From the NCBI GenBank assembly GCA_963969395.1, contig OZ017798.1:15616173-15680172 (forward strand): a DNA stretch of 64,000 nt, in the 5' to 3' direction. Below are positions 25,401 through 37,500 of the stretch, one piece after another; position 1 is the first letter of the stretch; each line of letters starts with the position of its first letter. This DNA is from Pseudoscleropodium purum (taxonomy: Eukaryota; Streptophyta; Bryopsida; Hypnales; Brachytheciaceae). The notes beneath the pieces are model-generated. The model was not told the origin of the DNA and did no database searches. It worked only from the letters and a program-made list of their open reading frames with translations. The translations under genes were made by a program, and so were the position numbers.

Positions 25401-25499
25401 CACTTTTGGAGCATGGACACTTTTAATGCAAACTACCTTAAGCCTCCACTTGTCTACTTAGCTACTGAGGAAGTACACTTGGATGTGAAACATTCTACA
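22485..25499. other. AT-rich intergenic DNA
   Basis: No gene recognised. From about 23.3 to 24.0 kb composition is slightly higher and some frames look faintly protein-like, but stops interrupt them on both strands and no family is recognisable. It may be a very old gene or transposon relic. Confidence 0.5.
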
Positions 25500-26140
25500 C
25501 AATCTACTGTAGGCCCAAAGCAGTGAGTGGCAAATGCCTGCTCCAATGAATGTCACGACAGTTGAAGAAAACCCGGTCCATTTCCGCGGATGAAGGAAAA
25601 TGAACCTGGCGGACGGAAGCTCCCCAAACTTTCCCGAACACTACTGCAGTTCGATTATTCCGTTGACTTGCCACTTTCCATGAAGAATCGGAAACCGTTT
25701 CACGACCAGACAGAGCCAGAACTGAACGGCATGGCCTGGATTTCTTTAAATTTAGCATTGACGAAGAGCATCACCATTATCACTGAGAAACTGACTGAGA
25801 GGATTTGTTGGGATTTGGTAGAAATTTCTCCAATCTATGTTTCTGGGATAGGATGTAGGGAGAGTGAACATTCATGTGTCTTGGCCTTTGCTTTTCCGAA
25901 GGGGCAGTGGATCGTGTAAGCTTAACTTAGTAGTCGGAAACACATGGCGACTGGGACCTGGCGAAGACAGAGTTGGTGAGCTTTCCGCCTCCGCCATAAT
26001 CGTGATGGGTGCCGCACTGCCGCGGGTGGTCAGTTCAGTGACGTACGAATGTGCTCAGACCTTTCGTCTGGACCCAATTTGCTTGGCATTCCGTCAGACA
26101 CAAGCTACTGTTGTAGCCTGATTGGAGTCTGATTGGAGTG
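25500..26140. other. GC-shifted island, not identified
   Basis: About 640 bp of roughly balanced composition with sharp AT-rich borders. It holds overlapping frames at 25504-25758 (minus), 25590-25919 and 25864-26121 (plus), none of known family. It resembles the regions upstream of the two genes, so it may be a promoter or first-exon relic, a transposed gene fragment or an LTR fragment. No terminal repeats were found. Confidence 0.4.
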
Positions 26141-26334
26141 TGATTGCGGAAGTTGGAGAAGCTATCTTACTCGGAAGTATTAACTTAGTGAGAAAGTGAA
26201 TCTCCATAGTGTTGAAAGCAAGCCTCGCCAAAGGGAGCCTCTTGGAAGTGAGTCTCTTGGAAAACTGCCTTCAAAAAGACTCTTGTAGTGCAACAACTTG
26301 TTTTCATATGTCATACACTTTCCAAAAATTACAT

Positions 26335-26424
26335 AGGGAGGTTAGATAGTGAGGTTAGATAGGAAGGTTAGATAGGAAGGTTAGATAGGGAGGTTAGATA
26401 GGGAGGTTAGATAGGGAGGTTAGA
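26335..26424 (+). repeat. 13-bp minisatellite, seven copies
   Basis: AGGTTAG starts at 26339, 26352, 26365, 26378, 26391, 26404 and 26417, exactly 13 bp apart. The consensus unit is AGGTTAGATAGGG with single-base variants. The regular spacing and low divergence indicate a young array. TTAGATAGGG is not a plant telomere unit. Confidence 0.9.
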
Positions 26425-28216
26425 CCCAAAAGATGACAAACACACACCGTCCAACTATGAACCATTCAAGAGTTTCACTATACAATAATTTTAGAATAGA
26501 ATAATTCCATGTACAATATAGGATCCGTAATTTATGAATATCTATTTTATTATATGCAGATGGTCATGACCCCCATCACAATCCTGTCTCACAAAAACAG
26601 ATACATTTTCATCTTGTTATTTCATCCCATTTTTTCATCATGCCCTTATCGTGTTGCAATGCCATTGGATTGCAATGGACTCTATTCTTGTAGAAGTTTT
26701 AAATTAAAATGTTTCAACAGTGAAAGGCATCCAAATTCACGAGATACAAAGAACGTGAAATTTGAAAAAATTTGGAATGTTCCATTGAAAATGAAGTCTT
26801 TAAAGTGGTTTTGAAAATAATGGGATGTTTTTTTTGAAAATCTCATGTTTTATGCTTCCCATTGTTAAAATGATAAAGGACTGCGAAAAAAAATGTAAAA
26901 ATATAAAACACACGAGGATTCCATTTTTTATGGAACACCTACAATTTGTTTTTTTAGAACATTGTGTTTAAGGGACTTCTTCCTCCAAAGTTCAAGAATC
27001 TAAGGAAGAGTGATATTTGGAAATGGATATTATTGCAAGGAAAATTGAAAAATTATAGTCTCTAACCAAAATTAAAGATTATTTTTAATTTAATTATCTT
27101 TAAGAATATTATGATGTGTTGAATAATCTTATGAATTTAGATTTTTTGTTACAAAATAGAAGAGATTCACTTGAAATCTTTGTGGGGGAACAAATAAAGT
27201 ACCAATATATAATTTCTACATTAATACTAAACACCTTCTAAATGTAGATTTTTGTCTAAATTATAAGCATATGAAGTGAAGATGAATCATAAGTATACTA
27301 ATAAGTAACACTTTTTGAAAATCCATATTTTTTTTTTATAAATTTTTCAAAAACATCAGTTAGAGATGTGAAGATTTTTTTTTCAATTGTCAACAAGATA
27401 CAATAAAATTGAGGCAATGTTTTAGTAAAAACCATAATGTTTCAAATGCTAATGGATTGTTCACACTAAAACCAAAGTAAAAAATTGTCCAAATTCTTAA
27501 TGCCATTAGTAATCAACAAATAGGTAGTAGATTATTAGTCAAAGGCCAAATCCTATGCCTATCTTCTATAAATGGGGAGTCTATTTGGAATCCTCAATGA
27601 CCAAATAAAATATGTAATTAATGATTGTTGTGTTTAAAAGCATTTCCTCCCTTTTCATGTGAAGTAAGTCAAACAAAATTTTGAAGCATAGACATGTGCA
27701 TATTGATGATGATTATGCTTTCGCTCTAATTTGTAAAAACATTGCTAGAATGTATTGTAAACGATTTATATGGCATCAAGTTTAGACCAATACACTTTTT
27801 ATTGGTACAAGAGATTGATATGAATGTATAAACATACTAAAATGTGTTGATTGTATGTAAGAATAATGCTTTTGTGACATTTGCATGGAAAGTTGAGGCA
27901 ATATGGTCTAAAGAAGGGCTAAAGTGGAGTGGGGGAAGATTAGGTTGAGGTGGGATAAAGAAGGTTTGGGGTAGTGTGAGAGGGAATTGAAATGAGGTGA
28001 GGATGATTTTTATTGGATAAATGGAAGACATGAATTAAGTCAAGGTAAGAAATATTAGATGAGGATTGAGAGAAGGCTTTGCGAGGTGATAGAAGGCTAG
28101 AGTAACAGATGAAGGCACAAGAGAATTGAGGGAGGTTTGAGATTGGGATTTTGAAGATGTAGTTATCACAAACGTTAGTATTCATTGATTATTATTAGTT
28201 TTCATGTGTTGAGGAA
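26425..28216. other. AT-rich intergenic DNA
   Basis: Nothing recognised. The plus-strand frame 26509-26814 (101 codons) and the minus-strand frames near 27837-28185 show no domain. Confidence 0.55.
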
Positions 28217-28425
28217 TCATTATGCCAATGCTTCAACAACAACAAAATTAATATTGTAGTGACATTGTTGTAGTATCCAATCTAATTTTGCACCAAAATA
28301 GTGCAAAAATGACCATTAAACAACACTTTTTCAATGCTAAAATTATACAAATATAATGTATATTATTTAAACAATTTTTCTACAATATTGATTATGTTGT
28401 TGTTGAGGCATTGGCTTATTAATGA
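28217..28425. mobile_element. MITE with about 45-bp inverted repeats
   Basis: The left arm (28217-28261) and the reverse complement of the right arm (28379-28425) share GCCAATGCYTCAACAACA and continue alike through AATATTGTAG, with few mismatches over about 45 bp. The roughly 120-bp centre is AT-rich. Size and structure fit a MITE. No clear target duplication was seen at the borders I chose. Confidence 0.7.
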
Positions 28426-29984
28426 TTTTTTAGTATAGAACCATTAAACATTGAAACTATTGATAATCAATAGAATTAATAATAAACTTCTTCCCATTTT
28501 GTACAAGGGCTATTAGAAGAAGGCTTAATTAAAAATGATACAAAAGTGACTCATTGAAATACAACACTAAACTCCACTAGCCCTTAGTTTGGATGAGTCA
28601 AGGACTTTTGTCTCGTGTTTTTCTTTAACATTTTCAATTTTCAGCTTTTGGTCCTTCATTTTAGGCATTTTAATTACAATTAATTCTAATGGGTGAGGAA
28701 TTTTGAGATAGTGGGTTTCAAAGAAGGCTCAAATGTAAAGACATTTTTTAAGTAGACCTCAAAAAGTTCCATACATTCTCAATATTTTGGTATTGTATAG
28801 CAACAACATAGATAGGAGGTTAAAACTTTAAAATCAATTAGCCCTAATGATAACTTATTTTCTTCATGAATGCCAAATTAGATTTCAATAGGAATGCTTT
28901 TGAGTTCTTTTTAGGCCTTCCCTCTAGTCTTTTGAAGTTTTCCTTCTTTGGTCTTGCTTGCCACTTCTCCATCTTCTCTTTTAAAGTTGTTAACTCCATC
29001 TCAACAACTTTCTTTTAGTGACTTATAAATGAGTTTATATACAAAGACAAAGTGAGATGAGGGTTGTTGATTAGGATACAATAAACTTTGGTAGTCATAG
29101 GTGGATGAAAAAATAGCAAACTAATCAACATAGTTATGTAGCTTTAATTAAGGTGCAAATTAATTAAAATCTAAATCAATAAATTTGAAATTTTGATAAA
29201 ACTTTTTATTTGATTGCCGAACTACATTTCTATAGCTTTATTAATTATTTGATAGCAAATGCCAAACTTGACCACCATGTTTGGGGCATAGGTATAAATT
29301 CTGAATTCTAAATATGAATTCAAAGTTTTCAAATTCAATCATCCATTATAAATATTATATTCATGTTCTTTTTGTGAAGTAAAAAAAATTTAGAGCAAAA
29401 ATTTCAATATTTTTCTTTAAAGAATGCTCGAAGCACTTCTAAAGATAATCCACATAAATAACCCTTGAGTCACTAAGCATGTCAAAGCAACCAAAATATA
29501 ATCATCAAATTTTGGCCAAATCTTACCTTATTTTGACATTGAATATTTCAACACTTAAAAAATTGGGTGAAAATTGGATCAAATCATCAAATTTTCTTCA
29601 AATCAAATATTAAATTCACCAATCCTCCTATTAAATTAGGATGTTTGTTTTGTTTTGTTATGTTCCGACTATGCATCTCCCGTTTGTATGTTTGGTATCG
29701 TCGGACAACCCTCGGCAATGAGGGGTGCACAAGTTTGGTTTCGTGGTGTTCTAACCTAGGACATAGAAGTTATTGAATTTTGAAGTTTCTACAATTAAAA
29801 AAAATAGATAATTATTTTTTCTTTTCTTTTGATTGTGGCAATGGCATGGGACCCACTAGTATTAAAATGAAAATGACTAACAATTTATAATTTTGTGTAT
29901 GAATGTACACACATATGAATGAATCTATCCATTTTTCCCTTAATTGCATGAAATCTAGGATGTATGAAAAAAAAATCCCCCCAA
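28426..29984. other. AT-rich intergenic DNA
   Basis: Nothing recognised. A short stretch at 29640-29760 is GC-richer and contains CGTCGGACAACCCTCGGCAA, without a coding or structural interpretation. Confidence 0.55.
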
Positions 29985-31526
29985 AATAGTGGCTGTGGAC
30001 TCCGTTGATTCTCACTTTCCTTTCGGGGTAAAATTTGGAGGCAAAAGTTCCAGTCGGCCTCAGAATGGGGCGGAAGTTGCTTCCAATTCAAAAAGCAACA
30101 GTGAAACCTCTCCATCCCTGAGCCTTGACAATCCCGCAGAAACGTCGGTTGAGAACGGACGGAGGAGACAGCCGTCACATGAAAGCGAGCAAGGGAGGCC
30201 AAGTGGAAGCTTGGTCCAGAAGTTATGGAAGCTTGACGGGAGGGTGAAGAGCGGGAGGTGGAGGCGCAGGCAAGCTCCCCGTCCGGCCTGCAGTTTCTTT
30301 TGTTTCCTTCGTCAAGGCCAAAACTGCGCCGCACGGCCCCGCAATGGCGACATCCACGCATTCTTGCACCGAACCATCACAGGCGCGCATTTCGTGACCC
30401 CCGCGCGTTATCTCTTCCACTCGCAACTTGCGCTCACAATACGCATTCACGGCTCCGTCGCACAACAAACTGGTCGCACAACCGGGCACACAACGCAAAC
30501 ACAAGAACGCGATGCCCTTGCTTGATTTGCCTGGCCGCACCTGTCTCGCCGCTTCTCTCGTCGCTCCAGCAATCATTGTATCGGGCTGCGTTTTCTGCAG
30601 CGACTCATGAGCTTGCACGCTCGCATCCCGAATTCTTGATGTGCTAAGCCCGTTTAGGGCGGCCGCCGCTGCATTGCGTGCGGTGCTGAGAATATCCGGT
30701 TCTTGAAATTTTGTTAGGCCAGAATTGGTCAGGACGGAGTGAGTTGCAGTGTGCTGACAATCACTTTGTGTCGTTCTGATACTTTCTTGCAGTTCATGAG
30801 TCACGGGTGGATGAGTTTTGTATACTTGGGATCATTCGCGGTGAACAGATTTCGAAGTTTGCGTGAAGTAGAATGCCAGCGGGAGGCGGCGTTTAATTAG
30901 CTCAGGGCTGAGCCGTTTGTTCGATTTTAGAGTGTGGAGTAACGTTACGGGACGAATTCTGAGAGATGAATTGATTTGGAGGAACACGGCGGTTACTGGT
31001 TTCTTTCGATCTTGGCGTTAGGTTATGGTGTGTACGGGAGGAAAGAGGTTTTGGTATGTCAGTTGAAATGCTAACAGCTGCTGTGAAGAAGTTTATCACC
31101 GAGGAGTTCGTGTGAGTAATTGTGGTAATACTGGCTTACCGACGGCACCGCTTGCTACATGAACTTCTGGAGCAATTGCTGCTGTATCGAGAGTAAGGCA
31201 TTTCAGGAGGATTGCAGCTGACTGAGGATAATTGCCGTCCGACGTGATAATTTGCTACTGTACCCCGAGATAGTGGGATCGGATATTCGTCCAAAATGTT
31301 CCAATTTCGTACATGATTTTGAAAATTGTTCGCGCGTGTTTTACTGCTGGGATAGGGACGCTGTGTCGACGGTCGCAAGCGTGAGAGTGCTGCATTTGTG
31401 CAGGTTTACCAGCTGTATTGAATCGAGAGTGTGCATTCTAGCGAGGGGATCGGAAGCTATTCGGGTTTGAGGTACCAGGCTTCATTAAATACCTTAGTGT
31501 TGCCTGTTTTGGTAGGAAATGTGAAT
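29985..31526 (+). promoter_or_regulatory. upstream region and 5' leader of the kinase gene
   Basis: GC content rises sharply at about 29985 and stays high to about 31.0 kb, with many CpG dinucleotides. Open frames on both strands (29885-30361 and 30223-30804 minus; 29989-30525 and 30258-30647 plus) overlap one another and show no family, as expected for GC-rich non-coding DNA. The in-frame stop TGA at 31419 and the absence of an in-frame ATG before 31527 place the translation start at 31527. AG dinucleotides after pyrimidine-rich or TTTGTGC stretches near 31403 could be acceptors of a leader intron. Confidence 0.5.
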
Positions 31527-34500
31527 ATGCCTAGTGTTGGAACCGGAATTGGATCTTACATCGAGAATGGAGACGAAATGCTAGACATGGTGGGGAGCAC
31601 TGGGAGTAACCGATGCCAATCGTCTCTACAAGCTTATGGCCGTGAACTGGATGATGACAGTGACTGCGAAAGCCCTCGTACTTATGAAGGATCATCGGAA
31701 GGGTCTTCCGAAAAGATGGAAGATCTTGTATGGTTTCCTGAAAGTGAAAAAAGGGGTTTATCACCTCTGTCAGTGAAAGACCTGGAAGGTGTGGTAGGGC
31801 AAGTGTTGGAGAATGTACGAGCTGCTGGATATGGAGAGGCAGTCTGCACGGAGTTTCGCCGACATTTTTCTCGTCTTCCTTCTCGGTACATTGCTTTGAG
31901 CTCTCCTCTCAATTTGAACTTTAATATCTCGCCTCAATTGATTATTGTGGTGCTAAATTCGACCTCTGATAAAGTAACCTGAAATTTATATCAACTACCT
32001 CGCCGCTCTATGCTTTAAATCCTGAGCTCGCCTACTCTTGAATGTCTACTAAGAGTTCGTATGTGCGGTTGAAGTCCTTGTTTTTCTATCTAAGACTTCT
32101 ACGTTCTCGCTTAATTTCGATTAGGACAATTGGAAATTTTCAACTGACATTAATTTGTTTGGAACCTGTACTTGCGGTGACAGCGATTTCGTAAATTTAG
32201 TTTCGTTCTTTCTGGAGAAATACGTTGTGTTATTCACATTACCTCTAGAGGCATCTCCTTCTTGAGTGAAATTGACCAAAATCACAATCAGGTTTGAACC
32301 GGTCGACATTGTTTCAAATACTGTCAACGGGTCTTATCATCTTCTAGGCCGGTATTTAGATCACAGCACTGTTACAGGACCTTTTTTGAGGATTCCCTTC
32401 TGAAGTTTGACATTACACAAAATTTCAACGGGTTGACGGTGATCTGTAGGCCTGATACCAGTTTTCTTACCTTCTGCTAAGCAATTCTTAGCTTGACCTC
32501 GATGAAGAAATCAGGAGTCTGATAGTGTCTAGCTGAAACTCCCAATCATCTACTTAAACGTAGTTGGTCTTGAGAGTTTGAGTAAGCTTTAGGCGAAGGG
32601 TATTTACTGCTTTCTTGGACCAGAATTTGTCTTAGAGCACTGAATTTCTCGAAACGTAACTTCGTACAGGCTGTATGTGCTAGTTCTGAAGTCGGGTGAT
32701 GGATTTGGACGCTAGTCACGTTCTAGTGCATTGATTTTATTGCAGCTGAATTATAGGGTCTCCAAGCCTAGACTTGTGTAGGCTACCGAGCTCACATTTA
32801 CCAGGTGTTAGGATTCTAACAGATTAAAATAGATTTGAAAAGGAGTAATGTGATTATCGGATGTCTCGGAAGTCTTCTGAAAGTGCTCAAAATTTCGAGA
32901 TGTGGTGTGTTAAAATGCTCGTATGCAACTGTAGATGCTGGTTGGAAATTTGTGATGTTTCAGTAAGCTTCATTTAACAACCTCAGCCACAATGGACGAA
33001 GCAAATGAACGTACTAGACTTCAGTGATTTTCTGTCTGAAGGATGTCCGGAAGGACGATTCAAGCATAGACGGGATTGAATTTGTTATAGACATAGACAT
33101 AAGTTATTGTTACGATTATGCGAGATTATAAACACCACGACGGCGTGGTCCGAACACTTGGGGAGTCTTGCGGGTGGAATCCATAGGAATTGAGTGATCA
33201 ATTAGTAGATTTGTCTTAACAATCTACTCTGGCATTTGCAGATATACCTTGAATATTGATCCACAGAGACATGAAGACGTACTCCTACACATGGAGTTGC
33301 TGCACGAGGCACGAGAAGACGAACACGGTGGTAACTACAGCTTTTACGATGACGCCTTAGTCGTTCCCTCAGTTCGTGTGAGAAAGGTCCAATTACCGGG
33401 ACTGGGATCTTCTCCAGACGATCTCTCACCTATAGATTGTGCAGTACGTGCAAGGAAAGGATTGCAGATATCAAAGCCCACTTTTGGTTCTACTTCAAGT
33501 CTTAATGGCTTGGGTATTGGAAGCACTCCAAAATTACATCCTTCAGAGTCCCTTCTTGGCAGGTCTGAGTCAACGCCTCCGCGAGAAACACCTCCCCGTC
33601 CTTCGTATACTGGGAATACGTCTCCCGTTGCCCGTGTCCTTCAGCATTCTATACCTCGTCGGTCTTGGGGGAATTTTATAAACCCGTTACACATGGAGGA
33701 TGAGGAGATTGGATATACAAGTGACCACGATTATCTGACTCCGTCCTTTGGTTACGAAGTCACTGTAGCGACCGCCGACAGACCGGGGCTCCTGAAATAC
33801 TTAACGTCAGCTCTCAGTGATTCACATCTTCAGTTGAACATTTTGGTACGAGTAACTCTTTCTGTTTGTTAGTGTATTATAAGCAAGGTGCGTTTGATAA
33901 GAAAATATATACTTCCCGTTTATACTTTCTGTGATTTCCAATCCGGCACCAGAGAAGTTTCTTCAATACCATGTTTCGTTTTGAGTAGTTTCCTGCCCGC
34001 TTTCCTGCGTCTTGTTTTAAATTTCGACTCACCTCTTTGTGTCATATTTTGCTTCTCAAGTATGATTCCGCTTCGGCTATGCTTACGATCTAGTAAATCA
34101 CATGCAGGAAGCGCATTTATTCAGCACAACAGACGGAATGGCATTGGAGGTGTTCGTTGTAGAAGGATGGCCTGGTGATGAGGTATATGTTCTAGCTCTT
34201 TTCATTTTTTTACTGTGAATTCGTTAAACGATTTGATCTCTCTGGATTTTGGACGACTCTGCCACTTCCGACATATTATCAACCCATGACTCAACGAGGT
34301 ATTGAGATCTGACGAGGGCTCTCTCCGGTGGCAAGCTTTTGCCTCGGCCCTCCATCCGGAAGATAGGCTTAGTTGAATATTTACCAGCTTTACGCATCTA
34401 AAAATGAGTCTTAAATTATAATGATTTTTTCAGTGCATTAGGTCGACTGGTCAGCGTGTCGTATAACCTCTCTCCCATCGGGGTCACCAGTGTCTATGGC

Positions 34501-37500
34501 CTTAACGATTTCTTATATTTTCTCAAATATTACTTTGTATTGTTTCCTCAAATGATTCAATTAGGGAATCATCCACACGCCGACTTTGACAGACATAGAG
34601 TCAATAGAGTGGAAGTACAACGAATTTTTTCTTTGGTTAACGGTGAAAAGTACTATTTGAACTGTATTAGTGCATCAGTAATTTGGAAATTGGAGAATCA
34701 GAGCCCAAGTAGCGGACACATATTTCATTGGAAGGAAGTCTTCCAAACTCTGTTTACTTTCAAAAACAACCAAGCTGACTCTGCAGACTAGCAGTTCCGA
34801 TCCTGAGCCTTGGAGCATGAGGTCGTTTACCAGTCCACGTGTATATTAATTGCCTATGATTATGACCTCAAAAGGACCGAGTCTTTTCCATTTTTTTCTG
34901 AAAGTAGAGATCACTCGTATGGGTTGCATACATCTTAGCGCAAGCCTCAGCATTTCGTATTGTCGACATGTGCAGGCTGAAGAGCTCAGGAAGGCATTAT
35001 TGGTTGCTCTAGATGAAAAGTTGCGAGGGAGAAGAGGACGTAGACGTCAGGATGAGCTACGAGCAGCTGCTGAAGCTATACAGTATGAGGATTGGGCTAT
35101 TGATTACAGTCTGGTCAGTTGTTTGTCACTAACTCTCTATATCATTCAGTTTGTTATTCAGTAGTCAATGGAGGTTTGGACATGGACTTGGACGTGGATG
35201 ATACCTTTTGATGTATACATCCGATTACGCTAATCGTCAATTTCGTTAAATTGGAGCGATTTTGGCGCCAGTGATTGTGACATATCTACACAGAGCTCTA
35301 AAAATAGGACAAGTATAGATATATGTCTCAGACCGCGCAGTGCCAAAGTCGTGGAATTTTGCCAATTTAACGATATTGCCGTTGCTAGCTTTAAGCTCGT
35401 GTCAAACACTATTGATTTACTTTTTTGTATGACCGAGTGTGGGTTCGTTTTCTGTGGTATTGTCTTCAGCTTCACATCGGCGAGAACCTTGGAACAGGTT
35501 CGACCGGCCGATTGTTCAAGGGAACTTACTTGTCTCAAGATGTAGCGATTAAAATTATTGACATAGCCGAATGTAACGGTAGTGGGACGGATGGTGATAT
35601 ATGTCAGCCTTCTCCAGCTGCTGAACGCTTGCAAATATACAAGCAGGAAATATCGATCATGAGGTGAGAAACACTGAAATCACTTGGTACATATTTTTTG
35701 GCAACATAAATAGTGATTGGAATTGTCAAGTTGATTTCTTTCTAGTCTTAAAATATTGTTTTCGTTTCTTTTCGTTTCTCATATCCCAGTGTTGAGGTAG
35801 AATTAGGGGTCCGCTCTGGTAAATATATAACTCTTCTACCAGCGACCACATTTAGTCATTTCCACGGACGTACGTTATGCCCTGTTTTGTGCGTGGACTA
35901 CTCACGATGCCTTTTGTGGTTCATTTCTATGCACGAAGTCGGTGCAGCTGGAATAGATTGCAATTGTATCGAATTGGGGAAATGTAAATTGGTTATAATT
36001 TTGCCAGGCTTTGTATTCCTATGTGTGCAGATTGGTCAGACATAAGAACGTGGTGCAGTTTATTGGCGCTTGTTCAAAGTGGCCTCAACTCTGCATTGTT
36101 ACTGAACTGATGGCTGGTGGCAGGTGTGAATTTTTTCGAAATCCCACTGATATTTCGTAATCTATTGATCTGTAACAATATTACGCGCTGATATTGGGTC
36201 AGGACCGTTAGACTAACACGTGACACCCAGTACTGAATCTATCCGGCTGTCTCAATTTATATTTCAAATCTTCAATTTTTTGAGCATGAGACAAGTTTAG
36301 TTCATGATTGTAAGATTATCACATTAGATCGTAACTGAGAATAGTCATTCATTCCAGGGCACACTCTAGTATGGTGGTTCAACATTCTTAAATGATTAAC
36401 AATCTGTAGCAGATATTGTTCAATGTTTTAATAGCTTCTGAACATACCCCGACTTTTCCTGCACCTCAAACTAACAATATTGTGAGGATTGGGTGGCCAG
36501 TGTCCGGGACGTGTTGGAATCAAGGAGGTCAGGCTTAGACTTTGCAACTGCCATCAAAATCTTACGTGATGCTGCTAGGGGGATGGACTTCCTACACAAG
36601 TGGGTTATTGTTTCTTTTACTTCACGAGACGAAATGACCAATTTACGGGAATCTTCTTTGCCTTCAAAACTAAAGATGTTATCCTTTTCAAGATTCGAGG
36701 TAGAGGCGAATTATGAGTGTAAATGTCTCAACCTTTTGGAACTTATTCTGACAGGAGAGGAATCATTCACCGGGATCTCAAAGCTGCGAATCTTCTCATT
36801 GATGAGTATGACGTAAGCTTCTGATCTGCTCTGCAATTCAGTGATGCCTTTCTTTGCAATTTCTGTTGATCTAAGTTTGATATCGCGATGCTTGGTCTGC
36901 AATGAGAAATAGCGTTTGCCAGATAACACGGAGTGACGTCGTATGTCAGTTAAGTCGTTTAGTCTTGGTTGTTAAAGGAAGATCAATGTTTAGGGGAGGG
37001 CCCGGAGATGAAGGAAGAGAATGTAGATGTGACGCATAATTTATTATAGCGTACAGCATTCTGAGAACCAGTATCATGTTTCAGGTTGTCAAGGTCTGCG
37101 ACTTTGGAGTTGCTCGACTTAAACCTACTTCTCTAAGTACTGCCGAAAAGAGTGAGAAGTTTTCTGCCGAGATGACTGCTGAAACTGGGACGTATCGGTG
37201 GATGGCTCCCGAGGTACGAACATAATTTCGTTAAATTGGCGCAATTCCATTAGATTAGGAAGGAATGAAATGATTCAAGGAGTTCTTAGTTTTAAAAAAA
37301 AATTCTAGCTCATTAGTGCACAATGTTGTGGATGATAAGTAATTTGCATATTCTTTTGCATATCTGCCAGCAGGCTAATGTAAATGTTTAATGGCGCATG
37401 AAATACCGCCAATTTAGCGGAAATGGCATTTCTATAATAATTTTTCTTGTTTCTATATCAGTTTGAAATTTTAGAAGCTCCCGAAGCTAGTTTTGATATG

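Noticed and set aside
30223..30804. 193-codon minus-strand frame upstream of the kinase
   Set aside because: It overlaps several equally long frames on both strands in CpG-rich DNA, has no recognisable domain, and is best explained by composition.
36600..36605. Reading kinase exon 7 through to TGG at 36603 before a GTTATT donor
   Set aside because: That choice breaks the frame into exon 8. The donor at 36600 restores the HKRGIIHRD sequence in phase.
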